A DNA stretch of 64,000 nucleotides, from contig NZ_JAHSPF010000004.1 of NCBI RefSeq assembly GCF_019132875.1, positions 124,001 through 188,000 on the forward strand, read 5' to 3'. The translations under genes and the position numbers were made by a program. Of the stretch, positions 46,742 through 56,079 are shown piece after piece. Each line of letters begins with the position of its first letter. Within the stretch, counting starts at the first letter, position 1. The notes below the pieces were generated by a model. It was not told the DNA's origin, ran no database searches, and worked only from the letters and a program-made list of their open reading frames with translations. This stretch comes from Erwinia phyllosphaerae. GTDB lineage: Bacteria > Pseudomonadota > Gammaproteobacteria > Enterobacterales > Enterobacteriaceae.

Positions 46742-48904
46742 ATGTCTTTTAATCGCAGGGAAAACGGCGCGCGTGCGCCGATAAAAACATTTATCGTCTC
46801 GCTGCTGGCGCTGGCGATTCATGCTCAGTTCAATCCCGCTTTTGCCGCAGAAACCAACAAGGCAACCGAGCAGGATATGGTGGTTGACGCGACCACTGCC
46901 AGCGACGGTAACGAGCAACAGGATTACAGCGTTAAAACTACGCGGGCCGGAACCAAAATGTTGATGACGCCGCGCGACGTGCCGCAATCGCTTAGCGTGG
47001 TCAGCAAGCAGCGAATGCAGGATCAGAATCTTCAGTCGGTCAGCGAGGTGCTGGATAACACCACCGGCATCGCGTCGGAATCTTATGACAGCGAACGTTC
47101 GGCTTACTATTCCCGCGGTTTTCAGATTACCAGCTTTACCTATGACGATATCCCCACGACAGCTGGCGATGCCTGGAACTTTGGCGACGCAGCGGAAGAT
47201 ACGGCAATTTACGATCGTATCGAGGTCGTCCGTGGTGCCACCGGCCTGATGACCGGCGCGGGCAGTCCGGCGGCTTCCGTTAACATGGTGCGCAAGCATG
47301 CCGACAGCAAGGATTTTACCGGCAACGTTTCCGCCAGCTATGGCAGCTGGAACAAGCAGCGTTATGTCATGGATGTTTCCGGCCCGCTGAGCGAATCCGG
47401 CAACGTGCGCGGCCGGGTAATAGCGGGCTATCAGGATCAGGACAGCTGGCTGGATCGCTACCACAAAACGAAGAAATTCCTGTACGGCGTTATTGACGCT
47501 GACCTGACCGACAGCACGACGGTTTCGCTGGGCTATGACTATCAGCAAACCAATACCGGCAACCCTACCTGGGGCGGCCTGCCCACCTGGTACAGCAACG
47601 GCACACGCACCCACTACAGCCGTAACACCAGTGATGCAGCAGACTGGACGCGTTACAACGTCACTTCTCGTAAGGTGTTTGCTAACGTTACGCACAACTT
47701 TGATAACGGCTGGACGTTCCGCGTCAACGGTACACATGGTGAAGAAACCTTTAACGACAAATTACTCTATCTGGAGGACGCACCGGATGAGCAAACGGGC
47801 GAAGGTACCTTAGGTATTGGCAGCAAGGACAGGGGCAAGCGCAAGCTGGATTCGATTGATACCTATGCCAGCGGCCCGTTTGAACTGTTTGGCCGCCAGC
47901 ATGAGATGGTGGCCGGCGTGAGCTACAGCCGTCAGCATAATGCTACCTATAGTTCGGATGGTGCTTATGACGAAGGCCAGATGGGCAGCTTCCACGATAG
48001 CTGGGACGGCGACGTAGCCGAACCGGAATGGGGTGACTGGTATCAGAATGCGGACGATGTAGTCCGGCAAAAAGCAGTTTACAGCGCAGCACGCTTCTCC
48101 CTGGCCGATCCGCTGTCGCTGATTGTTGGCGCACGCTATACCCAGTGGAGCACCATGGGCAGCAGCGGCAACGAGAAAAAGAATAACGTCACGCCATACG
48201 GTGGCCTGGTGTATGACATTAATGATACCTGGTCAGCCTATGCCAGCTACACCTCCATTTTCCAGCCGCAGACCTACCGCACTAAAAGCGGCGCCTATCT
48301 GGCACCGGTTACCGGTAAAAGCTATGAAACCGGGCTGAAATCCGCCTGGGACGATGGTCGTCTGACCGCCACTATCGCGGTATTCCGTATCGAGCAGGAA
48401 AACGCAGCCGAGAGCGACGGCGACAATTATGTCAATAACTCCAGCGAGCAGGCTTACGTCGCCACCAAAGGCGCGACCAGTAAAGGCGCGGAATTTGAGC
48501 TGAACGGCGCGGTCACGGATAATTTACAGATGACCTTTGGGGCAACGCGCTTTGTGGCAACGGATTCGACGGGGCGTTATAACAGCCAGATGCCGCAAAC
48601 GCAGCTGAAACTGTTTACGCGCTATCGCCTGCCGATGCTGCAGCAGCTGACCGTGGGCGGCGGCGTTAACTGGCAAAACCGTACGTTCCAGGACGCGACC
48701 GCACCAGATGGAGAAACCAAACGCCTGTATCAAAGCAGCTACCCACTGGCTAATCTGTTTGCACGCTATCAGGTTACGAAGCAGCTGGCGGTACAGGCCA
48801 ACGTCAACAACCTTTTCGATCGCACCTATTATACCTGGCTGAGCGATTCGGTGGTTTATGGCGCACCGCGTAATTATGAAGTGAATGTTTCTTATAATTT
48901 CTGA
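46742..48904 (+). CDS. TonB-dependent siderophore receptor, FhuE paralogue
   Basis: A 720-residue outer-membrane receptor. The signal peptide ends near FNPAFAAE (about 1-36). The TonB box region is near QDMVVDA. The plug domain (about 60-180) has SVKTTRAGTKMLMTPRDVPQ and EVVRGATGLMTGAGSPAAS. The 22-strand barrel ends in SYNF with the terminal aromatic. It is clearly related to FhuE over its whole length but more diverged than the second receptor at 49950, so it may take a different hydroxamate or ferric siderophore. It is divergent from the Fur-boxed YncE-like gene and convergent with the second receptor. Confidence 0.88.
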   Translation: MSFNRRENGARAPIKTFIVSLLALAIHAQFNPAFAAETNKATEQDMVVDATTASDGNEQQDYSVKTTRAGTKMLMTPRDVPQSLSVVSKQRMQDQNLQSVSEVLDNTTGIASESYDSERSAYYSRGFQITSFTYDDIPTTAGDAWNFGDAAEDTAIYDRIEVVRGATGLMTGAGSPAASVNMVRKHADSKDFTGNVSASYGSWNKQRYVMDVSGPLSESGNVRGRVIAGYQDQDSWLDRYHKTKKFLYGVIDADLTDSTTVSLGYDYQQTNTGNPTWGGLPTWYSNGTRTHYSRNTSDAADWTRYNVTSRKVFANVTHNFDNGWTFRVNGTHGEETFNDKLLYLEDAPDEQTGEGTLGIGSKDRGKRKLDSIDTYASGPFELFGRQHEMVAGVSYSRQHNATYSSDGAYDEGQMGSFHDSWDGDVAEPEWGDWYQNADDVVRQKAVYSAARFSLADPLSLIVGARYTQWSTMGSSGNEKKNNVTPYGGLVYDINDTWSAYASYTSIFQPQTYRTKSGAYLAPVTGKSYETGLKSAWDDGRLTATIAVFRIEQENAAESDGDNYVNNSSEQAYVATKGATSKGAEFELNGAVTDNLQMTFGATRFVATDSTGRYNSQMPQTQLKLFTRYRLPMLQQLTVGGGVNWQNRTFQDATAPDGETKRLYQSSYPLANLFARYQVTKQLAVQANVNNLFDRTYYTWLSDSVVYGAPRNYEVNVSYNF

Positions 48905-49071
48905 TTAGCTGTCCCGGCCGCTGGCCGGGATTTTCTTGATCATCGATACGTTAGGGTTTATACAGATAGCTATCCTTATCCTCTTTTAGTTAACAGTGGA
49001 CAGGATTTATTAAAACCACACACAGGGATAACTGGACAGCAATAAGGCGTAGCTTAATAAAAACACCTTTT

Positions 49072-49617
49072 TTAGTACAGGGGACTGACATCGACCATTT
49101 TCGCATGAGAAACAGAATATTCAGAAGGTCTTAGCGCTATTCTCTTCCTTGCTAAATTCGCAGCTGGTTGACTACACCCCATAAAATTCCTCGGATCTTG
49201 ACCTTCTGTTATCCCACAACCTTTCCGATAATGAAAATTAAATGTTTTGGGAAAAACTCCGGAATAAAAATCATTTGAATATTCAGCTAACCCTCCCAGT
49301 GCTGTTATGAAATTAACAATTTCATTCCCTATATGACTAGTGGGCGAGGAACACCGAAGATAACTCTGCTTTCCGTCCCCACCAAAAACAGTAGCTTTGA
49401 GACTACTAATGCTTATGCCTTTTAGCTCTAGTGCGTGTTTAATGTCCATTAAGTTTTGTTGCAAACCCAATATTGAATCAAAGTGTGCACAGACAAGATA
49501 ATCATGTTGCTCTGATAAAGCATAAAGTCCCAGGCAGGTTTGTATTGCTGGCATAGACAAATCAAGCCCTTCTTTTTTGAAAATGCCATACTGGCCTTGA
49601 AATATGACAACCCTCAT
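49072..49617 (-). CDS. AT-rich orphan, possible CheD/NTAN1-like Cys-His amidohydrolase fold
   Basis: A 181-residue protein starting at the ATG at 49617; a TTG at 49647 would add ten residues. It is markedly AT-rich. Wording such as SMPAIQTCLGLYAL (C28) followed by LVCAHFDSILG (H45, D47) resembles the Cys...His arrangement of CheD glutamine deamidases and N-terminal asparagine amidohydrolases. The later SISSLKATVFGGDG and HIGNEIVNFI resemble the CheD core. No signal peptide or membrane segment is seen. I cannot name it. It sits between two convergent FhuE-type receptors, far from chemotaxis genes, so it looks acquired. A toxin or effector deamidase is one possibility. Confidence 0.55.
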   Translation of the reverse strand: MRVVIFQGQYGIFKKEGLDLSMPAIQTCLGLYALSEQHDYLVCAHFDSILGLQQNLMDIKHALELKGISISSLKATVFGGDGKQSYLRCSSPTSHIGNEIVNFITALGGLAEYSNDFYSGVFPKTFNFHYRKGCGITEGQDPRNFMGCSQPAANLARKRIALRPSEYSVSHAKMVDVSPLY

Positions 49618-49949
49618 GTAAGTAATTACCTCATTTGTTGATTGCAATTAGATATAGAGTGAAACAATACAGTTATAGAGTGAAGTGAAAGAATAATAAT
49701 TGTTAATTAAGATACTTTAAAACAGAAAAATCAGTCGGTAATTTACACCGCAAACCTTTAACCCTGGTAATTCCGTCTATAACAATGGACTTAACTATAC
49801 TTAAATAGTTAAATCCTTCCAGCGTTATTTTTGTTGTGAACGATATGAAATTATTTAGAATTACCTGGTCCGCCGAACCGGCAGCCTTTAACCGGTATAG
49901 AGCCTGCATGAATAGCGCCCTCAGGCGCTATTCATGCAGGCCAGCGAAA
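49618..49949. other. AT-rich intergenic stretch and receptor terminator
   Basis: About 330 bases. It contains the 5' leader of the AT-rich orphan (GAGG before its ATG) and an 18-base-stem hairpin at 49903-49942. A 68-codon minus-strand frame at 49703-49909 has no recognisable features, and I do not call it. Confidence 0.35.
49903..49942. terminator. Long hairpin at the 3' end of fhuE
   Basis: A perfect 18-base stem GCCTGCATGAATAGCGCC with its complement and a CTCA loop, seven bases after the fhuE stop on the minus strand. There is no T-run, but the stability suggests transcript end or mRNA protection. Confidence 0.65.
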
Positions 49950-52142
49950 TCAGAAGCTATAGCTGGCGGTCAGCGAGAAATTACGCGGTTCGCCATAGAC
50001 AATATAGTTGCCGATATTAGTGTCATATTCTTTGTCGAACAGGTTATTCAGGTTACCTTGAATGGTTAGCTGTTTCGTTACCTGATAACGGCCAAACAGG
50101 TTAACCAGCGCATAGCTGCCCTGCTCTGCATGCCAGGTGCCGTTGCCTTCCGGTGCGCCAACCTCATCCCAAACTTTGGTTTGCCAGTTGACGCCGCCGC
50201 CCACGGTCAGCTGTTGCAGCATTGGCAGACGATAGCTGGTGAAAAGCTTCAGCTGGGTACGCGGCAGTTGTGGGTTAACCGCTTCGCCTTCGCTGTCTTC
50301 AGCAATATAATGCGTGCCGCCGACGGTCATCTGCCAGTTGTCGGTTAGCGCGCCGTTTACTTCAAACTCGACGCCACGGCTTACCGTTCCGTTCTTACCT
50401 ACGTAGGCGGTATCGGTTGAACCCGCAACGCTGCGGCCCGTGCTTTCCGCCACGTTATCCTGTTCAATCCGGAACACGGCCAGCGTCGTGGTCAGGCGAC
50501 TGTTCATCCAGTCTGACTTCAGGCCAGCCTCATAGTTTTTCCCGACAACCGGCGCCAGATAGCTACCGTTGACGTCACGATAGGACTGCGGCTGGAAAAC
50601 CGAGGTATAGCTGGCATAGGCCGACCAGTTTTCATTGATATCGTAAATGAGTCCGCCATAAGGCGTAATGTTGTTCTTTTCAATATTGTCCGTAAGCGTA
50701 TCGGTACTCCAGCGCGTATAGCGTGCGCCCAGGATCAGATGCAGCGGATCGGCCAGCGTCACGCGAGTGGCGAGATAGGCAGACTTCTGGCGAGTAACGT
50801 CACGCTGCGACAGCGAGCGTTCGCCCCAGTCCGTTTCGGGATACTGGCCGTTATAAGCATTGAAATCGCCCAGCTCTTCAGGCGTGATATTGGCAAAGGT
50901 ACCGTAATAGGTATTTTGCTGTTTGCTGTAGCTCACGCCTGCCATTAACTCATGCTGGCGACCAAACAGCTGATAAGGCCCGCTGGCGAATGTATCAACA
51001 GAGTCGACCTTGCGCTTGCCTGTGTTGTAACCGGTGCCGCCGACGACGGGATAATCAGCGTATGGCGATACGCCAGCCCCGGTGTTTTTATCAAAGTAGC
51101 CGCTGATATAGAGCTGGCGGCTGTCGAGGAAGGTTTCGTTATGGGTGCCGTTCAGCGTGAGCTGCCAGCCGTTGTCAAAGTTCTGCTTCAGGTTAACGAA
51201 CAGCTTTTTGCTTTCTTTATCGTTATAGGCCCAGTCCGGCGCGGTGTTAAAGCCGCGACGATAGCTGGTTGCGCTGCCGTCCGTGTACCAGCGCGGCAGG
51301 CCGCCCCAGGTTGGGCTGTCGGCATTGGTTTGTTGAAACTCATAGCCGACAGAAAGCGTGGTCGAGTCCGTCAAATCGGCATCAACCACGCCGTAGACGA
51401 ATTTCTTCTCTGCGCTATAACGCTCAACAAAGCTGTCATTATCCTGATAGCCTGCCACGAGGCGGCCGCGCACGTTGCCGGATTCGCTTAACGGCGCAGA
51501 GAGATCGGCGACGTAGCGCTGTTTATTCCAGCTGCCGTAAGTTGCCGATACGTTACCGGTGAACTCTTTACTGTCGGCGTGCTTGCGTACCATGTTAACG
51601 GAGGCAGATGGGTTGCCCGCGCCGGTCATCAGGCCGGTTGCGCCACGCACCACCTCCACGCGTTCATAAAGAGCCGTATCTGACTGCGCATCGCCCAGGT
51701 TCCACTGTCCCTGAAAGGTGGTCGGGATGCCGTCGACCATGTAGTTATCAATCAGGAAGCCGCGTGAGTAATAGGTGCGGCGATCCATATCCGCTACGTT
51801 TTCCATAACGCCAGTCGTATTGTTCAGCACGTCGCCCAGCGATTGCAGCTGCTGATCTTCCATACGCTGTTTACTGGTGATGCTTATCGACTGAGGAATG
51901 TCACGGGAAGTCAGCGACATTTTGGTTCCCGCATTAGTCACGGGGACGCTGTAATCCGTTGCTGCCGTACTGTCAGCACTATCGGCGGTGCCGCTAACCG
52001 TCAGCGTTTGTTCTTTCGCTGCATCCGCCGCGTGAGCCTGCGGGATGTAAATGGCCAGCGCGACCAGTGCGGCAACGACCGTATAAGAAGTCTTGATATG
52101 GGCAGCGCCCTTTTCCCTGTTAAAACGTTGTGCAAAAGACAT
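49950..52142 (-). CDS. fhuE: Ferric-coprogen / hydroxamate siderophore receptor FhuE
   Basis: A 730-residue TonB-dependent receptor starting at the ATG at 52142. The signal peptide ends AHAAD (about 1-37). It follows E. coli FhuE closely: GTKMSLTSRDIPQSISI, YYSRGFLIDNYMVDGIPT, NLGDAQSDTALYERVEVVRG, SPTWGGLPRWYTDGS and a C-terminal NLFDKEYDTNIGNYIVYG-type stretch. FhuE takes up ferric coprogen, rhodotorulic acid and ferrioxamine B-type siderophores. A strong Fur box is at 52259-52280. It is convergent with its paralogue at 46742. Confidence 0.9.
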   Translation of the reverse strand: MSFAQRFNREKGAAHIKTSYTVVAALVALAIYIPQAHAADAAKEQTLTVSGTADSADSTAATDYSVPVTNAGTKMSLTSRDIPQSISITSKQRMEDQQLQSLGDVLNNTTGVMENVADMDRRTYYSRGFLIDNYMVDGIPTTFQGQWNLGDAQSDTALYERVEVVRGATGLMTGAGNPSASVNMVRKHADSKEFTGNVSATYGSWNKQRYVADLSAPLSESGNVRGRLVAGYQDNDSFVERYSAEKKFVYGVVDADLTDSTTLSVGYEFQQTNADSPTWGGLPRWYTDGSATSYRRGFNTAPDWAYNDKESKKLFVNLKQNFDNGWQLTLNGTHNETFLDSRQLYISGYFDKNTGAGVSPYADYPVVGGTGYNTGKRKVDSVDTFASGPYQLFGRQHELMAGVSYSKQQNTYYGTFANITPEELGDFNAYNGQYPETDWGERSLSQRDVTRQKSAYLATRVTLADPLHLILGARYTRWSTDTLTDNIEKNNITPYGGLIYDINENWSAYASYTSVFQPQSYRDVNGSYLAPVVGKNYEAGLKSDWMNSRLTTTLAVFRIEQDNVAESTGRSVAGSTDTAYVGKNGTVSRGVEFEVNGALTDNWQMTVGGTHYIAEDSEGEAVNPQLPRTQLKLFTSYRLPMLQQLTVGGGVNWQTKVWDEVGAPEGNGTWHAEQGSYALVNLFGRYQVTKQLTIQGNLNNLFDKEYDTNIGNYIVYGEPRNFSLTASYSF

Positions 52143-52542
52143 CCTGACCTCGATCTTTATGTTTTTTATGAACAGGCAACGCTGTTCAGCCACTGTTGTG
52201 ATGCACTGCGGAACGCCGCCACAGGTCGCTTTTTAAGCGCTATGAAACGGCTGTATACAAATGAGAATGAGAACTATAATTTTTTTTATTTAACATGTAA
52301 AAGACTATTAATGACCTTTTCAGGATTTTGTAAGTCATGTATGAAGATGATGCGCAACGTAAAAAAATGGCCTGACCGGCTCCTCTTACGTTGGGTTGTT
52401 ATGACTTTGTCGTTAGCCTTTACTTTTGGCGGCCAACGCCGTTAACATAACGTCCAGACAGCAAAGCCCGGCTTTGTTGCGTAAGCGTTAACGTCAACCA
52501 ACGCACTTTCAGCAGGCCGTGCCTGCTCCGGTGCGATATCTA
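52143..52542. other. Divergent promoter region between fhuE and the MFS permease
   Basis: About 400 bases. It holds the fhuE leader, the Fur box at 52259-52280 and a GC-rich inverted AGCAGGC/GCCTGCT at 52511-52526 directly before the permease start. Overlapping short frames here have no recognisable features. No gene is seen. Confidence 0.4.
52259..52280. promoter_or_regulatory. Fur box upstream of fhuE
   Basis: AAATGAGAATGAGAACTATA at 52259-52278 contains two GAGAAT/GAGAAC hexamers and a TATAAT, matching the Fur repeat pattern. It lies about 117 bases before the fhuE start. Iron starvation should induce the receptor. Confidence 0.65.
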
Positions 52543-53724
52543 ATGCTTATGAACCCACGCTCTCTTTTTGCCCGTTCTGGTTTTTTCCTGTTTGTATTGC
52601 TCACCACCGCTGCCAGTCTGCGCGCGCCGCTAACGGCAATCGGGCCGGTGTTGGAAGATATTCGCGCCACGTTTAACCTGTCTGCCAGCGCTGCTGGCCT
52701 GCTCAATTTTATTCCGCTTATGATGTTCGCCCTGCTTGCGCCGCCCGCAGCCTGGGCTGGTAACCGCTTTGGCCTGGAGAAAACGCTCTGGTATGCCGTC
52801 TGGCTGATTATGCTGGGATCGCTACTGCGTGTGGGCGGGGTAACGGGTCTGTGGCTGGGAACGCTGTTGTTGAGCGCAGGTATTGCGGCGGCTAACGTAT
52901 TGCTACCGCCGTTGATCAAAAGAGATTTTGCCGGACATGCCGCACGCTATATTGGCCTTTATGCTGGCGTGATGGCCGTGACTGCCAGCCTGGCTTCAGG
53001 GGTTGCCGTTCCGCTGGCTCAGGCAACGAAAACCGGCTGGATTTTGTCGCTGGGCATATGGTTTCTCCCGGCTGTAGTGGCGTTAGTAGTCTGGCTACCG
53101 CTATTAAAATATTCCCGAAGCGCGAGCAATAATAAAAATGCCGCTTCCCGACTACGGTCGCCATGGCGTTCCGCGCTGGGCTGGCAGGTATCGCTGTTTA
53201 TGGCATTGCAGTCAATGGTGTTCTATACGCTTATCGCCTGGTTTACGCCCTGGGCTGAGGCACAGGGTTTTAGCCAGCTGTCTGCAGGCTGGCTGCTGTT
53301 TGTTTATCAGATTGTTGCCGTGGTTTCGAACCTGAGCTGTATGGTCGCGTTAAAAAAGCTGTCCGATCAGCGCATCATCGGGTTTCTGGCTTCGCTGGCT
53401 ATTTTTATCGGGCTGGGTGGTCTCTATTGTTTTCCGGCACTGGCCATACTGTGGTTGATAACGGCCGGGCTTGGCGCAGGTGCCTCAATGGTAATCTGCC
53501 TTTCGCTGTTTGGTTTACGCTCCGGCGATCATCGGCAGGCTTCGCAGCTTTCCGGCATGGGCCAGTGCGTAGGCTATGGGCTGGCCGCGCTGGGCCCGCT
53601 GGCTTTTGGCATGATCCATGAGCACTTTAATAACTGGTCAACTCCATTGCTGGTACTGATAGCAATGAGCCTGCTCCAGGTATTTATTGCGCCGCTGGCA
53701 GGCAGAAATCGGACGATTGGCTGA
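52543..53724 (+). CDS. CynX/NimT-family MFS permease
   Basis: An inner-membrane MFS protein of about 393 residues with 12 membrane segments. It matches E. coli NimT (YeaN) in wording: TAASLRAPLTAIGPVLEDIR, ANVLLPPLIKRDF and SGMGQCVGYGLAALGP. NimT exports 2-nitroimidazole and CynX relates to cyanate. I choose the ATG at 52543. A second ATG at 52549 or an upstream GTG at 52519 are possible, because no clear ribosome site decides. Its substrate is unknown. Confidence 0.85.
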   Translation: MLMNPRSLFARSGFFLFVLLTTAASLRAPLTAIGPVLEDIRATFNLSASAAGLLNFIPLMMFALLAPPAAWAGNRFGLEKTLWYAVWLIMLGSLLRVGGVTGLWLGTLLLSAGIAAANVLLPPLIKRDFAGHAARYIGLYAGVMAVTASLASGVAVPLAQATKTGWILSLGIWFLPAVVALVVWLPLLKYSRSASNNKNAASRLRSPWRSALGWQVSLFMALQSMVFYTLIAWFTPWAEAQGFSQLSAGWLLFVYQIVAVVSNLSCMVALKKLSDQRIIGFLASLAIFIGLGGLYCFPALAILWLITAGLGAGASMVICLSLFGLRSGDHRQASQLSGMGQCVGYGLAALGPLAFGMIHEHFNNWSTPLLVLIAMSLLQVFIAPLAGRNRTIG

Positions 53725-54014
53725 CGCCCGCCCGCTCCTTTTGGGTAGCGAAAACAGAGGCCGGTGCATTTTTTGCTGATTGGCCAATTCTATCGCTAAT
53801 GTTAAAGGTTACTTTTACTGTTAGTTTATTTAGTATGATGTAACTAAAGTGCAGCATTGCTACACCACAATACTGAATCACGTGAAACATCTCCCCCTTA
53901 CGCAATCCATGCGAAATAACGCGTGGAAACATTTTTAAGATGAGACCTGACTGTTTTTGACGACCTGGAGGCGCTAAAATAGCGTATTAAAAGCCGCTTG
54001 TAGAGTGAGGTATA

Positions 54015-54473
54015 ATGATCTGTCGTTTCACCCTGGCCGTTGCGATGGCCGCCATAACCCTGACCGGCTGTGCCGCCCATAAAAAAGACGAGCCGGCATC
54101 CACGTCGTCAATCACCGCTTCGGCCGCTAATTTATTTAAGGGCCCGGCAGAGATTTCAGCGGAAGACTTTTCGACTGGACCAACTCAGGTCAACGTGTCG
54201 CACGAGATTAGCCGCACCGACGATGGATCCCCTGTTTACGTTACCGTCGATGGTAAAGATGCGGGCGCGCTGATCCGTGGTCAAAGCTTGCAGCTTCACC
54301 TGCCGGCTGGCGAACACCAGGTGGGTGGCTACGTCCCTACCCTGCTCGGCTTTGGCCGCGTGACTATCCCGGCAGTGAAGGTGACAACTGCACCGGATAA
54401 GGTAAAACAGGTTGCCTATTCCACGGCCAAAAACAAACCGGCGTTTACCGAGACCGATGCGAAACAGGGTTAA
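54015..54473 (+). CDS. Small lipoprotein with PEGA-like domain
   Basis: A 152-residue lipoprotein. The signal peptide ends at the lipobox LTGC with C19; residues +2/+3 are AA, so it probably goes to the outer membrane. The region 60-140 (SPVYVTVDGKDAGALIRGQSLQLHL and PAGEHQVGGY) resembles the PEGA/beta-sandwich type found in cell-surface proteins. GAGG precedes the ATG by five bases. It stands alone between the permease and a terminator. I do not recognise the family; the function is unknown. Confidence 0.75.
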   Translation: MICRFTLAVAMAAITLTGCAAHKKDEPASTSSITASAANLFKGPAEISAEDFSTGPTQVNVSHEISRTDDGSPVYVTVDGKDAGALIRGQSLQLHLPAGEHQVGGYVPTLLGFGRVTIPAVKVTTAPDKVKQVAYSTAKNKPAFTETDAKQG

Positions 54474-54501
54474 CCGTTCGCTAAAGAGTTAACGAAAAAA
54501 A

Positions 54502-54525
54502 GGCGACCGATGCGGTCGCCTTTTT
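54502..54525 (+). terminator. Rho-independent terminator of the lipoprotein gene
   Basis: GGCGACCG / CGGTCGCC, an eight-base stem with a three-base loop, then TTTTT. It lies about 30 bases after the stop. Confidence 0.85.
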
Positions 54526-54578
54526 AGTCATATCGTACTTATTACGCAAGGGAGATCGGGCCGCTTTCCTTGCAAAAA

Positions 54579-54604
54579 AAGCCCTGCTTTAAAAGCCAGG
54601 GCTT
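54579..54604 (-). terminator. Rho-independent terminator of ahr
   Basis: AAGCCCTG / CAGGGCTT with a ten-base loop. On the minus strand it is followed by a run of T (the A-run at 54574-54580), so it ends ahr about 20 bases after its stop codon. Confidence 0.8.
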
Positions 54605-54625
54605 AGAAAATTCTGTAGCGATAAA

Positions 54626-55642
54626 TCAGAAATCCGCTTTCAATACCACACGGTAATTAGCTTTACCGGCGCGGACATGATCCAGCGCATCGTTAATTTT
54701 CGACATGGGGAAATATTCTACTTTCGGCGCAATATCGCGGCGCGAAGCCAGTTTCAGCAGCGAACGCAGCTGGCCCGGCGATCCGGTAGAAGAACCGGTC
54801 AACGCTTTGTCGCCCATAATCAGCTGAAACGCAGATACTTCAAACGGCTTCATTACGGCACCCACGGTATGGAATTTACCTTTTGGTGCCAGCGCGTCAA
54901 AGTAAGGTTTCCAGTCCAGATCGACCGCGACGGTGCTGAGGATCAAATCGAAACGGCCAGCCTGCTTTTTCAGCTCTTCCGCATCGCGGCTGTTAACCAC
55001 TTCGTCCGCACCCATTTCCAGAATGGACTGCTTTTTATCCGGCGTTGAGCTGAAAGCAACCACTTCTGCACCCATCGCGCGCAGGATTTTGATGGCGATA
55101 TGGCCCAGGCCGCCGATACCGATAACGCCCACACGGCTGGTCGCCGTGATGTTGCTCATCAGTAATGGTTTAAATACGGTGATGCCACCGCACAGGAGCG
55201 GGCCCGCCGTTGAGGCATCCAGGCTTTCCGGCAGCGGGATAACCCATTGCCAGTCGGCGCGCAGCTTCTCGGCGAAGCCACCGTTGTTCAGGATAGTTGG
55301 GACAGAGCCTTGCTCACAGTTAACCTGCTCGCCATTGATGCAGGCATCACAGTGCTGGCAGCTTTTGGCCGTCCAGCCAATGCCCACGCGCTGCCCTATC
55401 GACAGCCCTTTGGTTTTTGCCGCTTCGCCCAGTGCCGATACGCGACCAATGACTTCGTGGCCTGCAATGGTCGGATAGTGCGAGATGCCCCATTCGTTAT
55501 CGATCATCGACAGGTCGGAATGGCATACGCCGCAGTATTCCACTGTTACTTCGACTTCTTCCGCGCTCAGCTCAGGCGCGTCATATTCATACAGTTCCAG
55601 CGCCTTGCCGGCTTCCATTGCTGCGTAACTTTTAATTTTCAT
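54626..55642 (-). CDS. ahr: NADPH-dependent aldehyde reductase Ahr
   Basis: A 338-residue zinc alcohol dehydrogenase, closely following E. coli Ahr (YjgB). Catalytic zinc ligands are in [17 protein letters not shown] and AGHEVIGRV; the structural zinc site is the four cysteines in [16 protein letters not shown]. The cofactor motif is [12 protein letters not shown], followed by AFSSTPDK, which favours NADPH. It reduces a broad range of aldehydes to alcohols. The gene stands alone. Confidence 0.9.
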   Translation of the reverse strand: MKIKSYAAMEAGKALELYEYDAPELSAEEVEVTVEYCGVCHSDLSMIDNEWGISHYPTIAGHEVIGRVSALGEAAKTKGLSIGQRVGIGWTAKSCQHCDACINGEQVNCEQGSVPTILNNGGFAEKLRADWQWVIPLPESLDASTAGPLLCGGITVFKPLLMSNITATSRVGVIGIGGLGHIAIKILRAMGAEVVAFSSTPDKKQSILEMGADEVVNSRDAEELKKQAGRFDLILSTVAVDLDWKPYFDALAPKGKFHTVGAVMKPFEVSAFQLIMGDKALTGSSTGSPGQLRSLLKLASRRDIAPKVEYFPMSKINDALDHVRAGKANYRVVLKADF

Positions 55643-56079
55643 TCTTCTACCTCAGATTTCAATAACCGTCTGAGTTTAGCAAAGCTGCGTGAACACCCCG
55701 GCAGCGAAATGGGCCATCACCGTTGAGGAGTGTATCAGGATGTAAATTCTGCTCAGACCTTCTGCAATCTGCCTGTTATTAACCCAGCCTGACGAAAGCC
55801 TGTCGGCGTATGCCGTAACCTTTTGGCCTGAATAGGATATTAGTCACAAAAGTTCTGGCGGCCCGCAATTTTGAAAATTAGAGGTAAGTTTTTTCCACTG
55901 CCTGAAATTTCGCCATTTTTCCTTTGATTTTAATGTGTTCCTGACTTTTTGCCGCTTCATGGCGTAAGCAAACCCCGCTTTACCCTCTTATTTTCGCATT
56001 TGATTTAAGGCCACTCGACTACAGTAAATAGAAATTTGGATTAAAACTTATTGAATCCTGACTAAAAAGGTCTGATTTA
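55643..56079. other. Intergenic region upstream of the srf operon
   Basis: 437 bases between divergent ahr and srfA, AT-rich after 55850. It contains the ahr promoter region and the srfABC promoter, for example AAGGTC shortly before the srfA GTG start. I see no gene, repeat or obvious regulator site. Confidence 0.4.

Noticed and set aside
49703..49909. 68-codon minus-strand frame between fhuE and the AT-rich orphan
   Set aside because: No ribosome site, no conserved motif, and it overlaps the left edge of the fhuE hairpin.
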